Shown here: positions 51,701-64,000 of the stretch, piece by piece | Numbering within the stretch: the first letter of the stretch is position 1 | How the letters are laid out: the number at the start of each line of letters is the position of its first letter | The notes under the pieces: model-generated | What the model was told of the DNA's origin: nothing | Database searches by the model: none | The model's input: only the letters and a program-made list of their open reading frames with translations | Made by a program: the position numbers and the translations under genes | Assembly: GCA_013365365.1 (NCBI GenBank) | Contig: JABVXU010000209.1 | Location: 1 to 64,000, forward strand | Length of the DNA: 64,000 nt | Source: Cruorifilaria tuberocauda | Lineage: Eukaryota; Nematoda; Chromadorea; Rhabditida; Onchocercidae | Direction of reading: 5' to 3'

Positions 51701-54700
51701 CTTCAAATAAATTAAATAATGGTTTTAAAAAATGATATCATAGTGATAAATGAGTGAGCGTAACGCAATCAGCTAATAAAATGAGTTATTTAAGAAAGTA
51801 GAGATGAAATAAATTTATTTTTTATTATCAATAATAGAAATTGTGAAAAAAAGTTTAAATATAACTTATGATAAAATGTATCTCGGGAGAAATTGGAGCG
51901 TTAAAATTTCGCATAGCCCAGGTGAGAGACTGCACGACATAAATAAATTTCTGTTCAAGCAACCTGTTGCTGTTACATCTGGCAAAAGTAATAATTTTAA
52001 TTGATTTACAAGTTAATGGTACGAATAAAGGAAAGGTAAATGAAGGATATTAAAGTTTAGCGTTCAACAAAGAAAGCCGTTTTGGTGAGGTTGTCATGGT
52101 AATTATGTGTAAGTGGCCTTCTGAGTTCAATGAAACCCTGAAATTTTTGCCAGTTTTCCAAACAGTCTACCTTACTACGATTTTCGATATGCATAATTAT
52201 CTATGAAATTTCATCACAATAATTCCCATTTCTTCTTTTTGCTTTACGATGTCTACAACTTTAACGTGTTTTTTTTCTCAGCTTACATTTTATCTTTATT
52301 AATTTATTACCAATATTATAATCTTATTATCACAATTTAAACACTTCTGATATTCCTGCTTATTACTTGTGATAATTCAATATTATGCAACAGTTTTCTT
52401 ATGAATCGTGATGATTTTTAAATTTTTATCGTAATATTTGTTTCAAAAAATATATAGATAAAGTCGTCAGTGGGTACTTCAGGTAAATATTGCAGGACCT
52501 TTTGCAGGACATCAGTTCCTGCATTCTTCCATTTCTTATTGTCATATTTTAATTTTTCAGTTTATTTCAATTCCACTATAGAGTAAAGTGGCTGTATGTG
52601 CAAAGGATTTGATGTGATTGCGCCTCATAATTAGTACACTTCAAGAAGCGCCTGTTTTACATAGTTGATCACTTCTCAGCTCATTTCAACTACTTAAAGG
52701 GAGGCAAGGCAAAGAAGGAAAGATTATGTCGGCATTAATTTCAAATTTGCTGATATTACTTCTCTACTGAGACTGAAACAAATCGTTGGAATCTGAGAAT
52801 CTAATCGCTTCTTAATTTTTAATTTATGATCAGGAGAAAAACTTATTCAAATCGTTCGTATTTTCATTCATTCGTTTTCCCTCCTTCATTACGCACAAAT
52901 TTAACGAATGATTTTTATGGGATTTATGAATGAGAAGTGTTGAATGTGTCAGCAAAATTAAATGGATCTCAATACTTTGGTTGTTCACATTTTCAGGAAA
53001 TTTGGAGTGGTTCATTTTCAACCTTGCTTCTGTCTATTCACTTATCTCTCTCTTGTATTTAAATAGTGAGAAGCTTTAAATTAAAGATGATCGAGTGGGC
53101 ATGACAGAGTGCTCCTCTTTTCCCATGACATCGTTACCTTGAGGACTATTTGAAATTGCGGATGCTTCTTCCTAATCAAATAGAACATAGCACTTACTTC
53201 TCTCCTTTCCATCTTCCAATTTCTGCACTTATGCAAAATGTTCAGAATAAAACATTACTTTGACGAAACGACTATTAGCTCTAATATATTGGCTAGAAGA
53301 TCGGTTTTTAAAAAATAGCAAGAGGATTTTTTCTTTTTCCTATGCTTAGTAATGATATAAAATATTTAATTTTAATAGTAGCATTTTCGATGCTTAATGT
53401 TATCGAATTGATCAGTTCAAAGTGTGGATGCAATGGAATTGTCAGCGGAATTACCATAATCTCAAAGAATTCCAGCTAATTCATTTTTAACTTTCTGGTT
53501 CCATCTGAATAAACTATGTTTTGAATTACTGATTATTTCATCGAATCGGCTGAAATGTGTTTGTAAGATAGGTCTCTGCCCGTTTCTTGATTTTCAGTAA
53601 TCACTTCGTAACATTTCCTATTTCAAAAACGATTTCATATTTCATGAATAGTATTTTTTAAAGATACATTACATCTACTTTATAGTAATCGTTCTTACAG
53701 ATGCTACCTAACGACGATACAATATGTACTTGTTTCGTATTAATTTGAATCAGTAAACAGATTTTTTTGTCCTATTTATTTTAATTCCTTTCGATTTTAA
53801 GCTTTCTTACTGATCGATTGCAAATAATGAAGAAAGAATAATTGCAAGAACAAGCAGTGTTATTTTTAACTGAAACTTGTTACATTCACAGTTTCAAAAG
53901 GATAAACCTCTTTAGTAAGGGAAAGTAGAATGCTATGATTTTCCGAGTAGAATGCTTACCTGATTTAACGTCAGTTTCATAATTTTCTACTTTAAAGAAT
54001 TTCATCTTTCACACTCATATTTTTGAAAGATAAGTTGCAAGACAGTTACGATATGATATTGTTATAGAAGGATACACAAATCTCCAAAACTGTCAACTCA
54101 CGCTGCGCTGCATAAGATAACTCGAAATCATATATGGTGTGAATGTTGATGTGAGAATAGTAATGGTGATAATGATGAATATACCGTTGTAATGATGATG
54201 ATATTGGTATATGATAAGTTGTAAAGCTGCTGGATGCTTTCAACTCGTAATCGAAAGCTGTTGCCGTCTTAAATTTGAGGTTAAAACCGGTGAAAACACG
54301 ATAATGAGTTGAAAAGAACGTGTGGTGTAGTACGGAATGATTGAATGGATGGGGACATCGATGGGAAATGCTAAATGCAATTTGGTTGCGATGAATATAA
54401 CGTGTTGTACAAAGTGCCTGTGCGTATGATACGTTTGAAGAGAAGGGGAAAGAATTGAAACTGATGAGATGCGACGAGGTGGGAAGTTAGTAGTAGAATG
54501 AAGAATTTGCAATTACAAAATATGAGAAGGGATCTGGAGAAGGGAGAAGACTATGAGTTTCAACGGTAATAAAGTTAGCATATTCCGGATACTAAGTAAG
54601 AGTGAGCATCTAGTCATAGAGGCACAAATGTAGCAGAAGATAGTAGTAAGATAGCTTAGTTAGCTGGCTAAGGAGGCAAACAAAGGTGCTGCACTGCTTC

Positions 54701-57700
54701 CTACACTGAATGCAATGCAAGCTTTTCCTAGCTAAAATTTCATTTCCTAGTGTAAAGTTTTATCTAGTAAATTGTGTGCTATGCTCAAAAAGGCTTTCTT
54801 TCATTCTAAATAAATCTTTTACTCTATACCAATAAGATTTCACAATTATTTTTCAAATCTTCTTTTCCAAGTATGCCGATCATTACTTCGACATCTGTGA
54901 GAATATGATTTACCTACTTTATTATTTGAATTGCTAGCCTTTAAATTGATATTAAATTGAAAATGGTTTATGTTAATTAATGTTCATATTTAGCACAAAT
55001 GATTGCACCATTTTCTGATAACATAGCACATGCCGGTGAGAATGATGATGATGCTAAACTTATTTTTACTTAGCAGTTACGCTATCCAATATTTCCACTT
55101 TACCTTTACTCTGCAATATTTGAGTGCTTTATTCATCCAAAAGAACCAATGCACTTTTATCGGTGCAGCATATAATTTGAGTTGCATAATTCATTTTCTG
55201 AACAAGCAGAGTAGGTAGAGAAAAAAGGAAGAAATCATATTCTGTTCACTGCTTTATCGGTCAACTTAAAAATGCAAAAAGAAAAGAAAAATCATTGAAA
55301 TTGAAAAATCATCCACGTGATGATTTGACATACAAATCATTTGTTTCGAATTGTTTGTCCTTCTTACCTGGTCGATATTATTCAAATTGATAATTTTTTT
55401 TTTTTAATTTCTGCACATTTAGCCAGCCCTATTAGAAAGCATTTCTTTGTCCTAAATGGATAATGCATAATTGCATTCACGAAAAAATTGTCTAAAAAAA
55501 ACTATTAGTAAATATTATTCATACTTTTCTTCACTAAGCATGCACTTTGCAGCTCGACTTTTTCACTTTTTTCACATACAATCATTCATTTTCATTCTTT
55601 CTTGCCACGCGGTCAATCTGATTTTCGCATTTTTTTCATCGAATGTCTTATCTTTCGTTTTTTCCTCATTGTCTTCTTTATCCTAAACCAAAAATTAATA
55701 CCCATCTTCCTTAATAGATTAAATTTAATATTATGCGAATGCAAACTTCCACTGCTGCATACAATTCAATTGCAGTATAGTTCATGTACGTAATTATATT
55801 ATTTAGATTTTTTTTATTTAAATTATGTTGCTTCCCAATCATATATGTTTTTTAGTAATTTTATCATCATGTTCCAAACAAATAGTGAAGTTATTTTTCT
55901 TTCAACCGGTCTTTCACCCTAAGAATTTTTGAGAGTCTCGACACGGCTATAATATTGAACTCGAGTAATAACATGATAGAAGTTGTTTTATTAGGTTGGT
56001 GTGAAAATAATTGCATTTTCAAGTGCTAGAGCTCCTTCGTGCAATCACTGAGCTACCGTCATCGGTTTTAATTCAGCTCGCTTTTCATTGTACGTCACAT
56101 TCAATTGAACAATTACAAGTTGTTATTGCGTGAAATGAGAAAAGACGACAATTCCAAATGGCAATTTTTTTCATTCTGCTTATAAGATAGTCGAACTTTT
56201 CATACTTATAGAAAAGCGATGTTTGATCTTTCGATAACCTTTCATTCAGTTATAGAAGGTCGAGGATTATTCCCAGAGCTCAACATTGCCAATTTCTGAT
56301 GACCGATCATCCCTGCTAATACCAAAACTCTTGTCTTTTTCACAAAACGTTTGAATCGCCATTTCACTGCACACAACTAACAGGTTTCAGACTAAATACA
56401 TACTGATGTTGTAATTGCTCCCGTTGTCATTTTGAATTTAATGTTTTAATTTAACATCACTATGAAATTAAGAGCAAACAGTAAAGGAAGAAGGACGAGA
56501 ACCAGAATAATAAATAAAATCGACAATCTATTTGTGAATATATCTCAGGCATAATGGCAACAAAATTCAGAAATGCAAAAACCTCAATTACTTTTGCACT
56601 AATCAAATGGTCCACCAGTCAGACAATAAGCGAAGTAGAACAAGTGCGGTCTGATATACTAAAAGGCAGTTTCGAATTATTGTTTTTTTATCGTGAATTA
56701 TAAGCTAAAAAATAAATAGAAGAGCTTAAGATTTGAAATTCGACTCCTCAATTGGCTGAAACTTTTTTCATTACTTCTGTTCCATAGTTGTATTGTTGTT
56801 TTTATAGCTAAGATTTTAATTATTTGATTACCAAAAATTTAAACTTGTGATCACTTTTTCTAAGAGAATAAATTAAAGACATAAAATTGCAATGCATAAA
56901 CAATAAAGATGACATGGATCATTTTGACTATTGAAAAGAAAAGAAGTAATAAGTTTTCAATGCATCATTAAGCATGAAGGAAGCCTAGAACTGGCTTAAA
57001 ATGTCAACAGAATAATAACTGAGCTAATATGAACTTCCTTTAACTTGCAAATAAGTCCGTAGGCCAAGTGCATTTAAAAATCATTTCAGTGTTTTCCTGA
57101 TGAATTATTGTGAGCAACAAGCACAACAAGCAAATTTATCTGTTATTTATTGAATTTCTCAGTGCTTATTTTCATGAGTATAACACATTCAATTGATTTA
57201 ATGAGAAAGTCTTATTGAGTAATTATACCATCATTGATTGCTTATCTTCGAGAAGTCTTTCGTAGTTTCCCCCAGAAAGTATAATTTTTCTTTCTTTTTA
57301 ACTCTTCGATTCTATTAAATTTTTCCTAAATATTTAAAAATTTTCGAACTTTTTCGAAATGCAGACAATTCAATCCAATCCATCAGAGGGCTATTGCATT
57401 TAGCATGAAAATGTATAACGAAGTGTTTTAAATTTTCATTCTGACTCAATGCTAACTTTTAGATGAATCGAACTTTCCACGAGAAATATTTGAATTTATT
57501 ATATTCGACTGATTGTCACATGACTATCCAACTATTTTTGTATTACTTTCTGCAATCGATTTAATGTCGATTGTTTAATACACAAGAAGATCATTTATAT
57601 AATGAATGGTTCACAGTCAGCTTTTCCGTTCGCAAAAAAATAATTGATGGATACGCAGACAAATCCGTTTCAAGCTTACTTCATCCATTTGCAGTAATGA

Positions 57701-60700
57701 AAAATGTTATCTAAAGATTGAATTGGTGCTAACATATATGACGTATGCATGTGTACAACTAGCGCCATTATTGGTATTAACATTGATAGCAACTAAAACA
57801 AAACGTCAATAGCAGTAGCTGTATTAGCAGTTTTGATGATAAGGGAGGAAGTTGTTGAAAAGAAGATTAATTAATAGAAGTTGTTAATGGACTTTAGGTT
57901 ATAAGTATGTTTGTGACATTGATATTTGGATTGAAGTGGTGGTTAAATTAATGTGTGAAAGGAACGGGAACTTATGCTTATAGAAGTGCTTGAGAGAGAG
58001 ATGAGGATATGACGTGGATTTCGTTAGCAGAGAGAGAGAAAGAGAGAAGAAAGAGTGAAGGAGAGTGGACAAGCTGTTGGAGAGAGTGCTGCTGCTGCTG
58101 CTGCTGCTGCTGCTGCATTGACGTTCATTGTCGCATGCTTCGAATATTTACCGAGACGAATGAAGGGGGCAACTGCATTATGCAGCTCCTCCTATAATGT
58201 TTAGGCCCGTATATGTGGCCCGATAAATTGAGCCAGCCTTGATCATCAATGTTCGTTTGGGGCACAAGGAGCGATGGGTGGAGCAAAGTGGAAGGGAGGA
58301 AACAGTTTAGAATGAACTCAACCCTTTATCTTTTTCATTTTAACTATTGTTCGTCGTTTACTCTGTTTTTAACCATTGTCCACTCTCAGCCTTATATGGG
58401 TTATTTTTCCAAATGCTAATAATATATCATTCAATCTCTCTTCTTCCTCCCTTCCTGAAATCAGAACTCTAATAAAAGTACACCATCATTATCATCATCG
58501 TCATCTTCATCTTCATTATCAGTAACAATGCGCCGGTGATTTTTCACTTTACTACTCATCAATTTCGCGTCCCTCTCCTTTCCAATTCTCAGCTTCCTAC
58601 CATTAATCCTTCCTTTTCGTCCTTTCATCAAATTCGCTTATTTTTAACAACCTCTTCACAGATTTCCCTTGTTAAATTTCAATCGACTACAACCTCTTCA
58701 ACTACAACTGCAGTCATTATGCTTCTCGAATTTTCAGGAAAAGCATAGTTGGTGCTAGCAAAGCAAACCGATTTGCCTTTTGCACGTCTCTAGCGATCCC
58801 TACCTTTTATCTCTTCAATTTCACTACAAAAAGAAACAGTTTCCATAATCAAGTTTAATCGAATAAAGCGATTATTTTCTTCTCTCACAATCGCCTTAGA
58901 AATTTTGACTTTTTAAGGAGTGAAAAATAGGAGTGTTTTCAAAACCTTGAATTTATAAGCTTAACGCATTTACCATTTACAGTTGATCAGTCGATAATAA
59001 CTCTTGAGAAAATATACTGTAATATCATTCTAATGCTGCTAAATAAACCAATTATCTACTCCCTTCTCAAGGGGAAAGAATGGCTGCTATTCATTTCTTT
59101 ACCACCAATTGTGATATCTTTCCCCATTATGGTATTGTTTTTCATTTAATAATTTCTAATTCTATTAAAATTGGATTCTCAATATTACTCAGAAGATATA
59201 TTGCACATGTTCAAATAGGGATAATTATTATGCTAATTTCTTACACTAATGAATTTAAACAAATTGATTGGAACGGCTATTTTGTATTTTCTGCAAGTAA
59301 AGCGTTCAATAATTAAAAATTTACAATTCAATGTTCTTCTCATTTTTCTTTTATCTCACTTCATTTGTTGCATTGATAGAATGGAGCTAAAGGTCATTAA
59401 TTCTTAATATACGTATCCATTTGTATTTCAAACTCATCCTTTTGTTATATAAATATTCTTCCGTATCGATTGGTCATATTGTAAACTTTAAATAAAATAG
59501 CGACTTTCCACCATAAGTTCTCCGGAGATTCCTCAAAAGTTGTTTAAATTCACCAAGAAGTGATAATGATTAATGTAACTGCAACAGTTATTGCCTCCAG
59601 GACCATACAGCACTTTGCTGCCCTGTGTATATGAGAGAGATATAATGCACTACTTGAATACTGCGATCATCACATCACCTATGGATTAATGTCGAGTAAA
59701 TCTAAATTTTCGCTTATTCCTTTTGACTGTTTAGCGACATTTGAATTCCATTTAGTCCTGAATTCCAGATTATCTCATTCTTCCGTTCTCTTAGCAAGCC
59801 TCACAACTGAAAAATAAGCTGCATACTCCTACTACTTATCCTTTTAGATAATTAAAGCTATAGGAAGAGGAAGATCTTCTAATGAATATTTCTTCACCTT
59901 CTGCATCCTTCTAAAAGAAAGAAAGAAGAGTCGCTAAATTAACTATTGCGACTAATAATGCCGCTTGCTAAGCTACTGATGGAAGCTTTTATGTTATCAA
60001 TTTATAATCTCCATGTGATAAATTTTTTTATAGTGATACTACAATACTGCTAAATTGAATTGGATTGTTTCACCAAGGAAGGCAAGAACCGATAAATTTA
60101 TCTTTTTTTTAATAATTTCATTTTGATAATCGAGATTAATTGCTTTAACCAAAATATATGAATAGATGATTATCAGATCATTCCTACAATTAAAAAAACC
60201 TCTTCAACTTAAAACAACTTTTTAAAGTAGCTTGTTTCTGAATTAGATAACTTGGAAGTTGAAGATGATATCCAAACGGCAGTTTTCTTTCAAGATCTTT
60301 GCGCAAAACATATTAGTCATGAGAGGACCTTTTTAAGCTAAAGTGATGGAAGACATACATGTGTATGCTTCGCTGTTTGTCTCACGGAAATAAAATGTTC
60401 AATAATACCGCAGCTCACAGAGAGCTTTTTAATAAATAGCTTTATTTCTTTGTAGCCATTAATTGATAACTTTTTTTGGTAATTTTTGTGATTGATTGAG
60501 AAATAGTTTGGTTTTATCACAGCCATAAATAGGAAAGATTAATGCACACTAATCTGTCCTATTAGTTTTTATCGGTTATGTTATGATTGTAATATATTGA
60601 AATCTCCCACTTTCATTTCTTTTCACGTACGTCATATTCCGCCACACTTTCTGTATATGTTTACATTAATGTATTCTTCTGTTATAAGCTAGTGTTACAA

Positions 60701-61644
60701 GTGGTATGTTGTTCCATGTATAAGAGTTTATTATTGTTGAAACATCGTGATTTTACACACGTCCTCTGACCATTCAATTTTTCAAAATGGTACTAATTTT
60801 ATCTTCAAATTGATAAGTATTGTCAAGAAATGATAATTAAATTTAAATTTCGTCTTTTTCTTCTACTTTGATAACTTAATAACTAATAAGAAAGTTTCGT
60901 TTTCTTTGAGGAAGAAAATCCGAAGAAAAATTGTGACGTAAATTGGAGGAATGTTCTGTTTTTGTTAATTACTAGCCATACTGCATCTTTTGTATAGCTT
61001 TTCATCATACATATCGCAGTATCCATTATTCATATGTTATTCAAATATCATTAATTCTGCATGCAGTGAAAACGTTTCGTGAGAATAATGATATTAGGGT
61101 CCAAATTTGTTATCAAAGATTATCGATCTTAGTTACATTTCCCTACAAACGAATTGATATTTACTCTCTTTTATTTATTTTTAATTTATTGCAAATTTCG
61201 AAATGCTTACAGAAAACATACGATCGCGGCGTGGTAATAGCTCATCATTCTAAAAAGCCAAAACAACCTTAAATGGGGGCTATCCTGGATCTGAGCGGAA
61301 AAATCTGCTGTTGCTGTTTCTGCTGTTTCATGTTAGCCAACATCAGTATCACATAATTTAAGTGAAGGTCACCACTCATTTAATAATAATAAGATTCCTG
61401 TGATGAACAAACAAGTATCACAATTTATAAACGCTTTGGAGAATAATACTGAAGTGTAATCATTAATGTCAAAAACTGTATTGTTCTAAATACTTGTTAA
61501 ATATAATTGCACTGATTTGACAGCTAAACAAGAGAAAAGGATTTTAAAGTTCCTAGAAGCAATTTATGACAAATTACCTTGATTTTTTAATATCTAATGC
61601 AATTTTCAACATAAATTTAAGAATTGGCCAGTAGTGGCAGTGGG
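51701..61644. other. Long region without a recognised gene
   Basis: Nearly 10 kb of mostly AT-rich DNA. It must contain the 5' part and promoter of the leftward membrane-protein gene and the upstream region of the rightward innexin, which are divergent. Small open frames show no domains. GC-richer patches lie at about 54240-54700 and 57850-58720, the latter with a GA-rich tract and a CTG repeat. Confidence 0.5.
58088..58116. repeat. (CTG)n microsatellite
   Basis: Nine to ten uninterrupted GCT/CTG triplets preceded by a GA-rich tract (58031-58086), in intergenic DNA. Confidence 0.95.
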
Positions 61645-64000
61645 ATGCTGCTCTATTACTTGGCGGCCATCTTCAAAGGTCTCCATCCACGAGTTGATGA
61701 TGATTTTGTTGATAAGCTCAATTACCATTATACCTCTGCCATTATTTTTGCATTCGCAATCATCGTTTCTGCAAAACAGTACGTTGGTAAGTTTTCTCGT
61801 CCATCAATTAACAATTTATACATTTCCGCGAGATATTATTGATACAATTATTTGGAGTTTGTTTATTTAAAAAAAAGAAAGAAGCAGAGAATGAAAATAA
61901 AACTAAAATTTGAAAAGTCGTTCTGAATATAGAAAAATTCTAAGGTCTTTCATTTTGCTGTAGAGGTGCGAAATAACATCATGCTTACTTTGCCAGATAA
62001 AGGAGGAAAATCCACTTCAAATATTACTTTTTTAAAAAATTTTTATTCCAATGGAATGAACAACAAGCACTTAGTCACTGCAATGTTATATTATTGATTA
62101 AACGATATTCATGATAATGCTACACAACTGTTATTCGTAGTTTAGGATTTTACACAAGATAAATCTAGAGGCTAAAATCTTAATTGAATTAATGACTCTT
62201 ATTTGCCGCTATGTAACACAACACAAAGTTGTCAGAAAAATGCATATGGACAAGTGCTAAGGATACGAAGCTAAAGAAGCTTTTTGCTTAGAAATTTGTA
62301 CCATAGTTCTAATTATTTTTTAAAGCGTCAATCAACTATGCTGTGCAGAAATCGACTTCTTTCTTGTCTCACATATTTATTTCATTTCAGTTGTAAAAGC
62401 TCCATCAAATTTTACATTGTATTTCACGATTTTTGAGCTGTTTTCTCTTTCTTCGCTACTTCCTTATATCTTACATCTATCTCCCAGATATTTAACGTTG
62501 CAAAAATTGGCTGAACATCATAAGTCATTGGGATACAGTTTAGATAGCGCATTTAAGTATTGACTAGAAGTTTTAAACATTCAGATATTCAAGAACTTCA
62601 ATGTCGCTATTTCAGTCTAAATGTATTAAGTGTATTCAGGATATCCAATCCAGTGTTGGGTACCAGCACAGTTTACGGATGCATGGGAACAGTATACAGA
62701 AAACTATTGTTGGGTGGAAAATACATACTATTTGCCTTTAACAAGTGCTTTTCCGCTAGAATATGGCGATAGGAGGTTTTTTTCTCTCAAATTAACATGA
62801 AGCAACATATTTTAAAATATTTTTAATATTTTTGTTTCATTCATATTGACAATTGCAGGGCTCGTCAAATTAGCTACTATCAATGGGTACCATTTGTACT
62901 CGCTCTTGAAGCTTTGATGTTCTACATTCCATGCATTATGTGGAGAGGTTTATTACACTGGCACTCAGGTGAATTTCAGCTTTACTAACCTTTGTTTCTT
63001 TCAATTATTGAGATCGGAAACAATTGAAGAATCTTCTCAGATGATACTGTTTGTGGTCTGGATGGAAATAAGTATGCTTCGTAAATTGCTTGATACTAAT
63101 GACTTATTAGGAATCTTTAGCTTACTTTCTACGACTTCCTTATCTAAAATCCATGTTTTTTTCTTGTTGCTCTTGAAACTAGCTAGTTATTTTATTCAAA
63201 GGGCGATAATGCAATAAGTTCTTGTTACTTTTGTGAATCAATAAAAAAAGAATAAAAAATAAAAAAAGAGTATTATATAAATTTAATGATATTATATTTC
63301 AGGGATTAATGTGCAAAGCCTAACACAAATGGCTTGTGATGCGAGAATGATGGATGCAGATGCAAGAGCAGCAACAGTGCAAACTATTGCTGGACATATG
63401 GAAGATGCCCTAGAAATACAAAGGGAGGTAAGGATTTTAAATTGTCTCTTTTGGCATTTAAACCACTGAAAGTAAATCAGTGATTCAAATGAAAATATGT
63501 GTATTTATTACTCTATGGTTCATAATTGAATATGTCGAGAAGTAAGAAAGGAATGCTTGATATTAAAATATTTAGGTAACAGATGTATCTGGAATGTGCG
63601 TCAGTAAGAGATGGGGTTCGTATGTGACTTGTCTGTACGTATTTATCAAAACGTTATATTTGATCAATGTTGTTGGGCAGATATTTTTATTAAATACTTT
63701 CCTCGGTACTGACAATGTCTTTTATGGTTTCCACATACTCAAAGATCTGCTCAACGGTCGTGAATGGGAAGTAAGCGGCAATTTTCCCCGCGTCACTATG
63801 TGTGATTTTGAGGTATATGATATCGATTGAATAAATTTCCATAAATTGAAGCATTAAAACAGACAAATATGAATTGTTAAAAATGTCAAGAAGATGTTTC
63901 GTTATTTTAAAATTGATTCTTTCCTTTAAAAAGTACTATCAACTGTTGTATTCACTTAATATTTGAAAATGATAGGCAAATTTTAGGTACGTGTTCTCGG
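61645..64000 (+). CDS. Innexin (UNC-7/UNC-9-like), 3' part beyond window
   Basis: Exons 61645-61786, 62640-62775, 62859-62968, 63303-63427, 63576-63812 and 63987 onward join in phase; the last one is cut by the window end. The N-terminus has the innexin start: [17 protein letters not shown]1 and SAKQYVG, then the signature [12 protein letters not shown] and [17 protein letters not shown] with the first-loop cysteines. [17 protein letters not shown] opens TM2. [16 protein letters not shown] lies in the cytoplasmic loop, and [20 protein letters not shown] is TM3, followed by [16 protein letters not shown]. Innexins form gap junctions and hemichannels in invertebrate plasma membranes; UNC-7 and UNC-9 couple neurons and muscle. 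The Met at 61645 aligns with the UNC-9 start, but an upstream exon adding an N-terminal extension, as in UNC-7, cannot be excluded because the frame stays open to 61624. Confidence 0.95.

Noticed and set aside
58009..58197. Open frame with a poly-Cys run
   Set aside because: It is the translation of the CTG microsatellite and GA tract in intergenic DNA.
60515..60524. TATCACAGCC word matching the 5' end of the miR-2 family
   Set aside because: Flanking sequence gives only about six base pairs in a candidate fold, not a pre-miRNA hairpin, and the rest of the mature sequence does not match.
1..64000. tRNA, rRNA, CRISPR or bacterial-type elements
   Set aside because: A scan by eye for tRNA T-loop motifs, rRNA-like GC-rich conserved blocks and regularly spaced repeats found none; the window is ordinary nuclear DNA of an animal.

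Overview
The window looks like nuclear DNA of a nematode, most likely a filarial or other clade III species. It is AT-rich, its genes are split into many short exons with GT...AG introns, and the intergenic stretches are long. Gene content includes nematode hallmarks: a hedgehog-related Hint protein, an innexin and nicotinic receptor subunit sequence. Most exon boundaries were read by hand and checked for reading phase from exon to exon. The filarial assignment is an inference from composition and gene types, not a database result.

Layout, left to right. 1-5906: no gene recognised, microsatellites and one strong hairpin. 5907-8214 (-): stargazin/calcium-channel gamma-like four-TM protein, eight exons. 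8215-10500: intergenic, holding one copy of a ~100-bp repeat. 10501-14210 (+): secreted protein with small Cys modules, a long Thr/Ser-rich stalk and a C-terminal C-type lectin domain; one intron appears to be GC-AG. 15179-19562 (+): a nicotinic acetylcholine receptor alpha-type gene that keeps its exon order but carries several lesions, best read as a pseudogene. 19743-24048 (-): hedgehog-related protein with signal peptide, Cys-rich N-terminal domain, linker and Hint autoprocessing domain, 13 exons. 26092-27423 (-): UBC9 SUMO-conjugating enzyme. 29000-31773 (-): GDP-mannose pyrophosphorylase beta subunit. 31774-36923: long intergenic region with a GC-richer stretch. 36924-44028 (+): SPDEF/ETS-4-type transcription factor with Pointed and ETS domains. 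45311-51700 (-): unrecognised single-pass membrane protein, ten phase-consistent exons, 5' end not found. 51701-61644: long region without a recognised gene. 61645-64000 (+): innexin, cut by the window end.

These are separate eukaryotic genes, not an operon or pathway cluster. Several act in signalling or excitability at the cell surface (gamma-like subunit, receptor pseudogene, innexin, hedgehog-related protein), but nothing in the sequence shows joint regulation. The most noteworthy items are the decayed nicotinic receptor gene set among intact neighbours, the unknown membrane protein, and a recurrent use of AAG as the 3' splice site.
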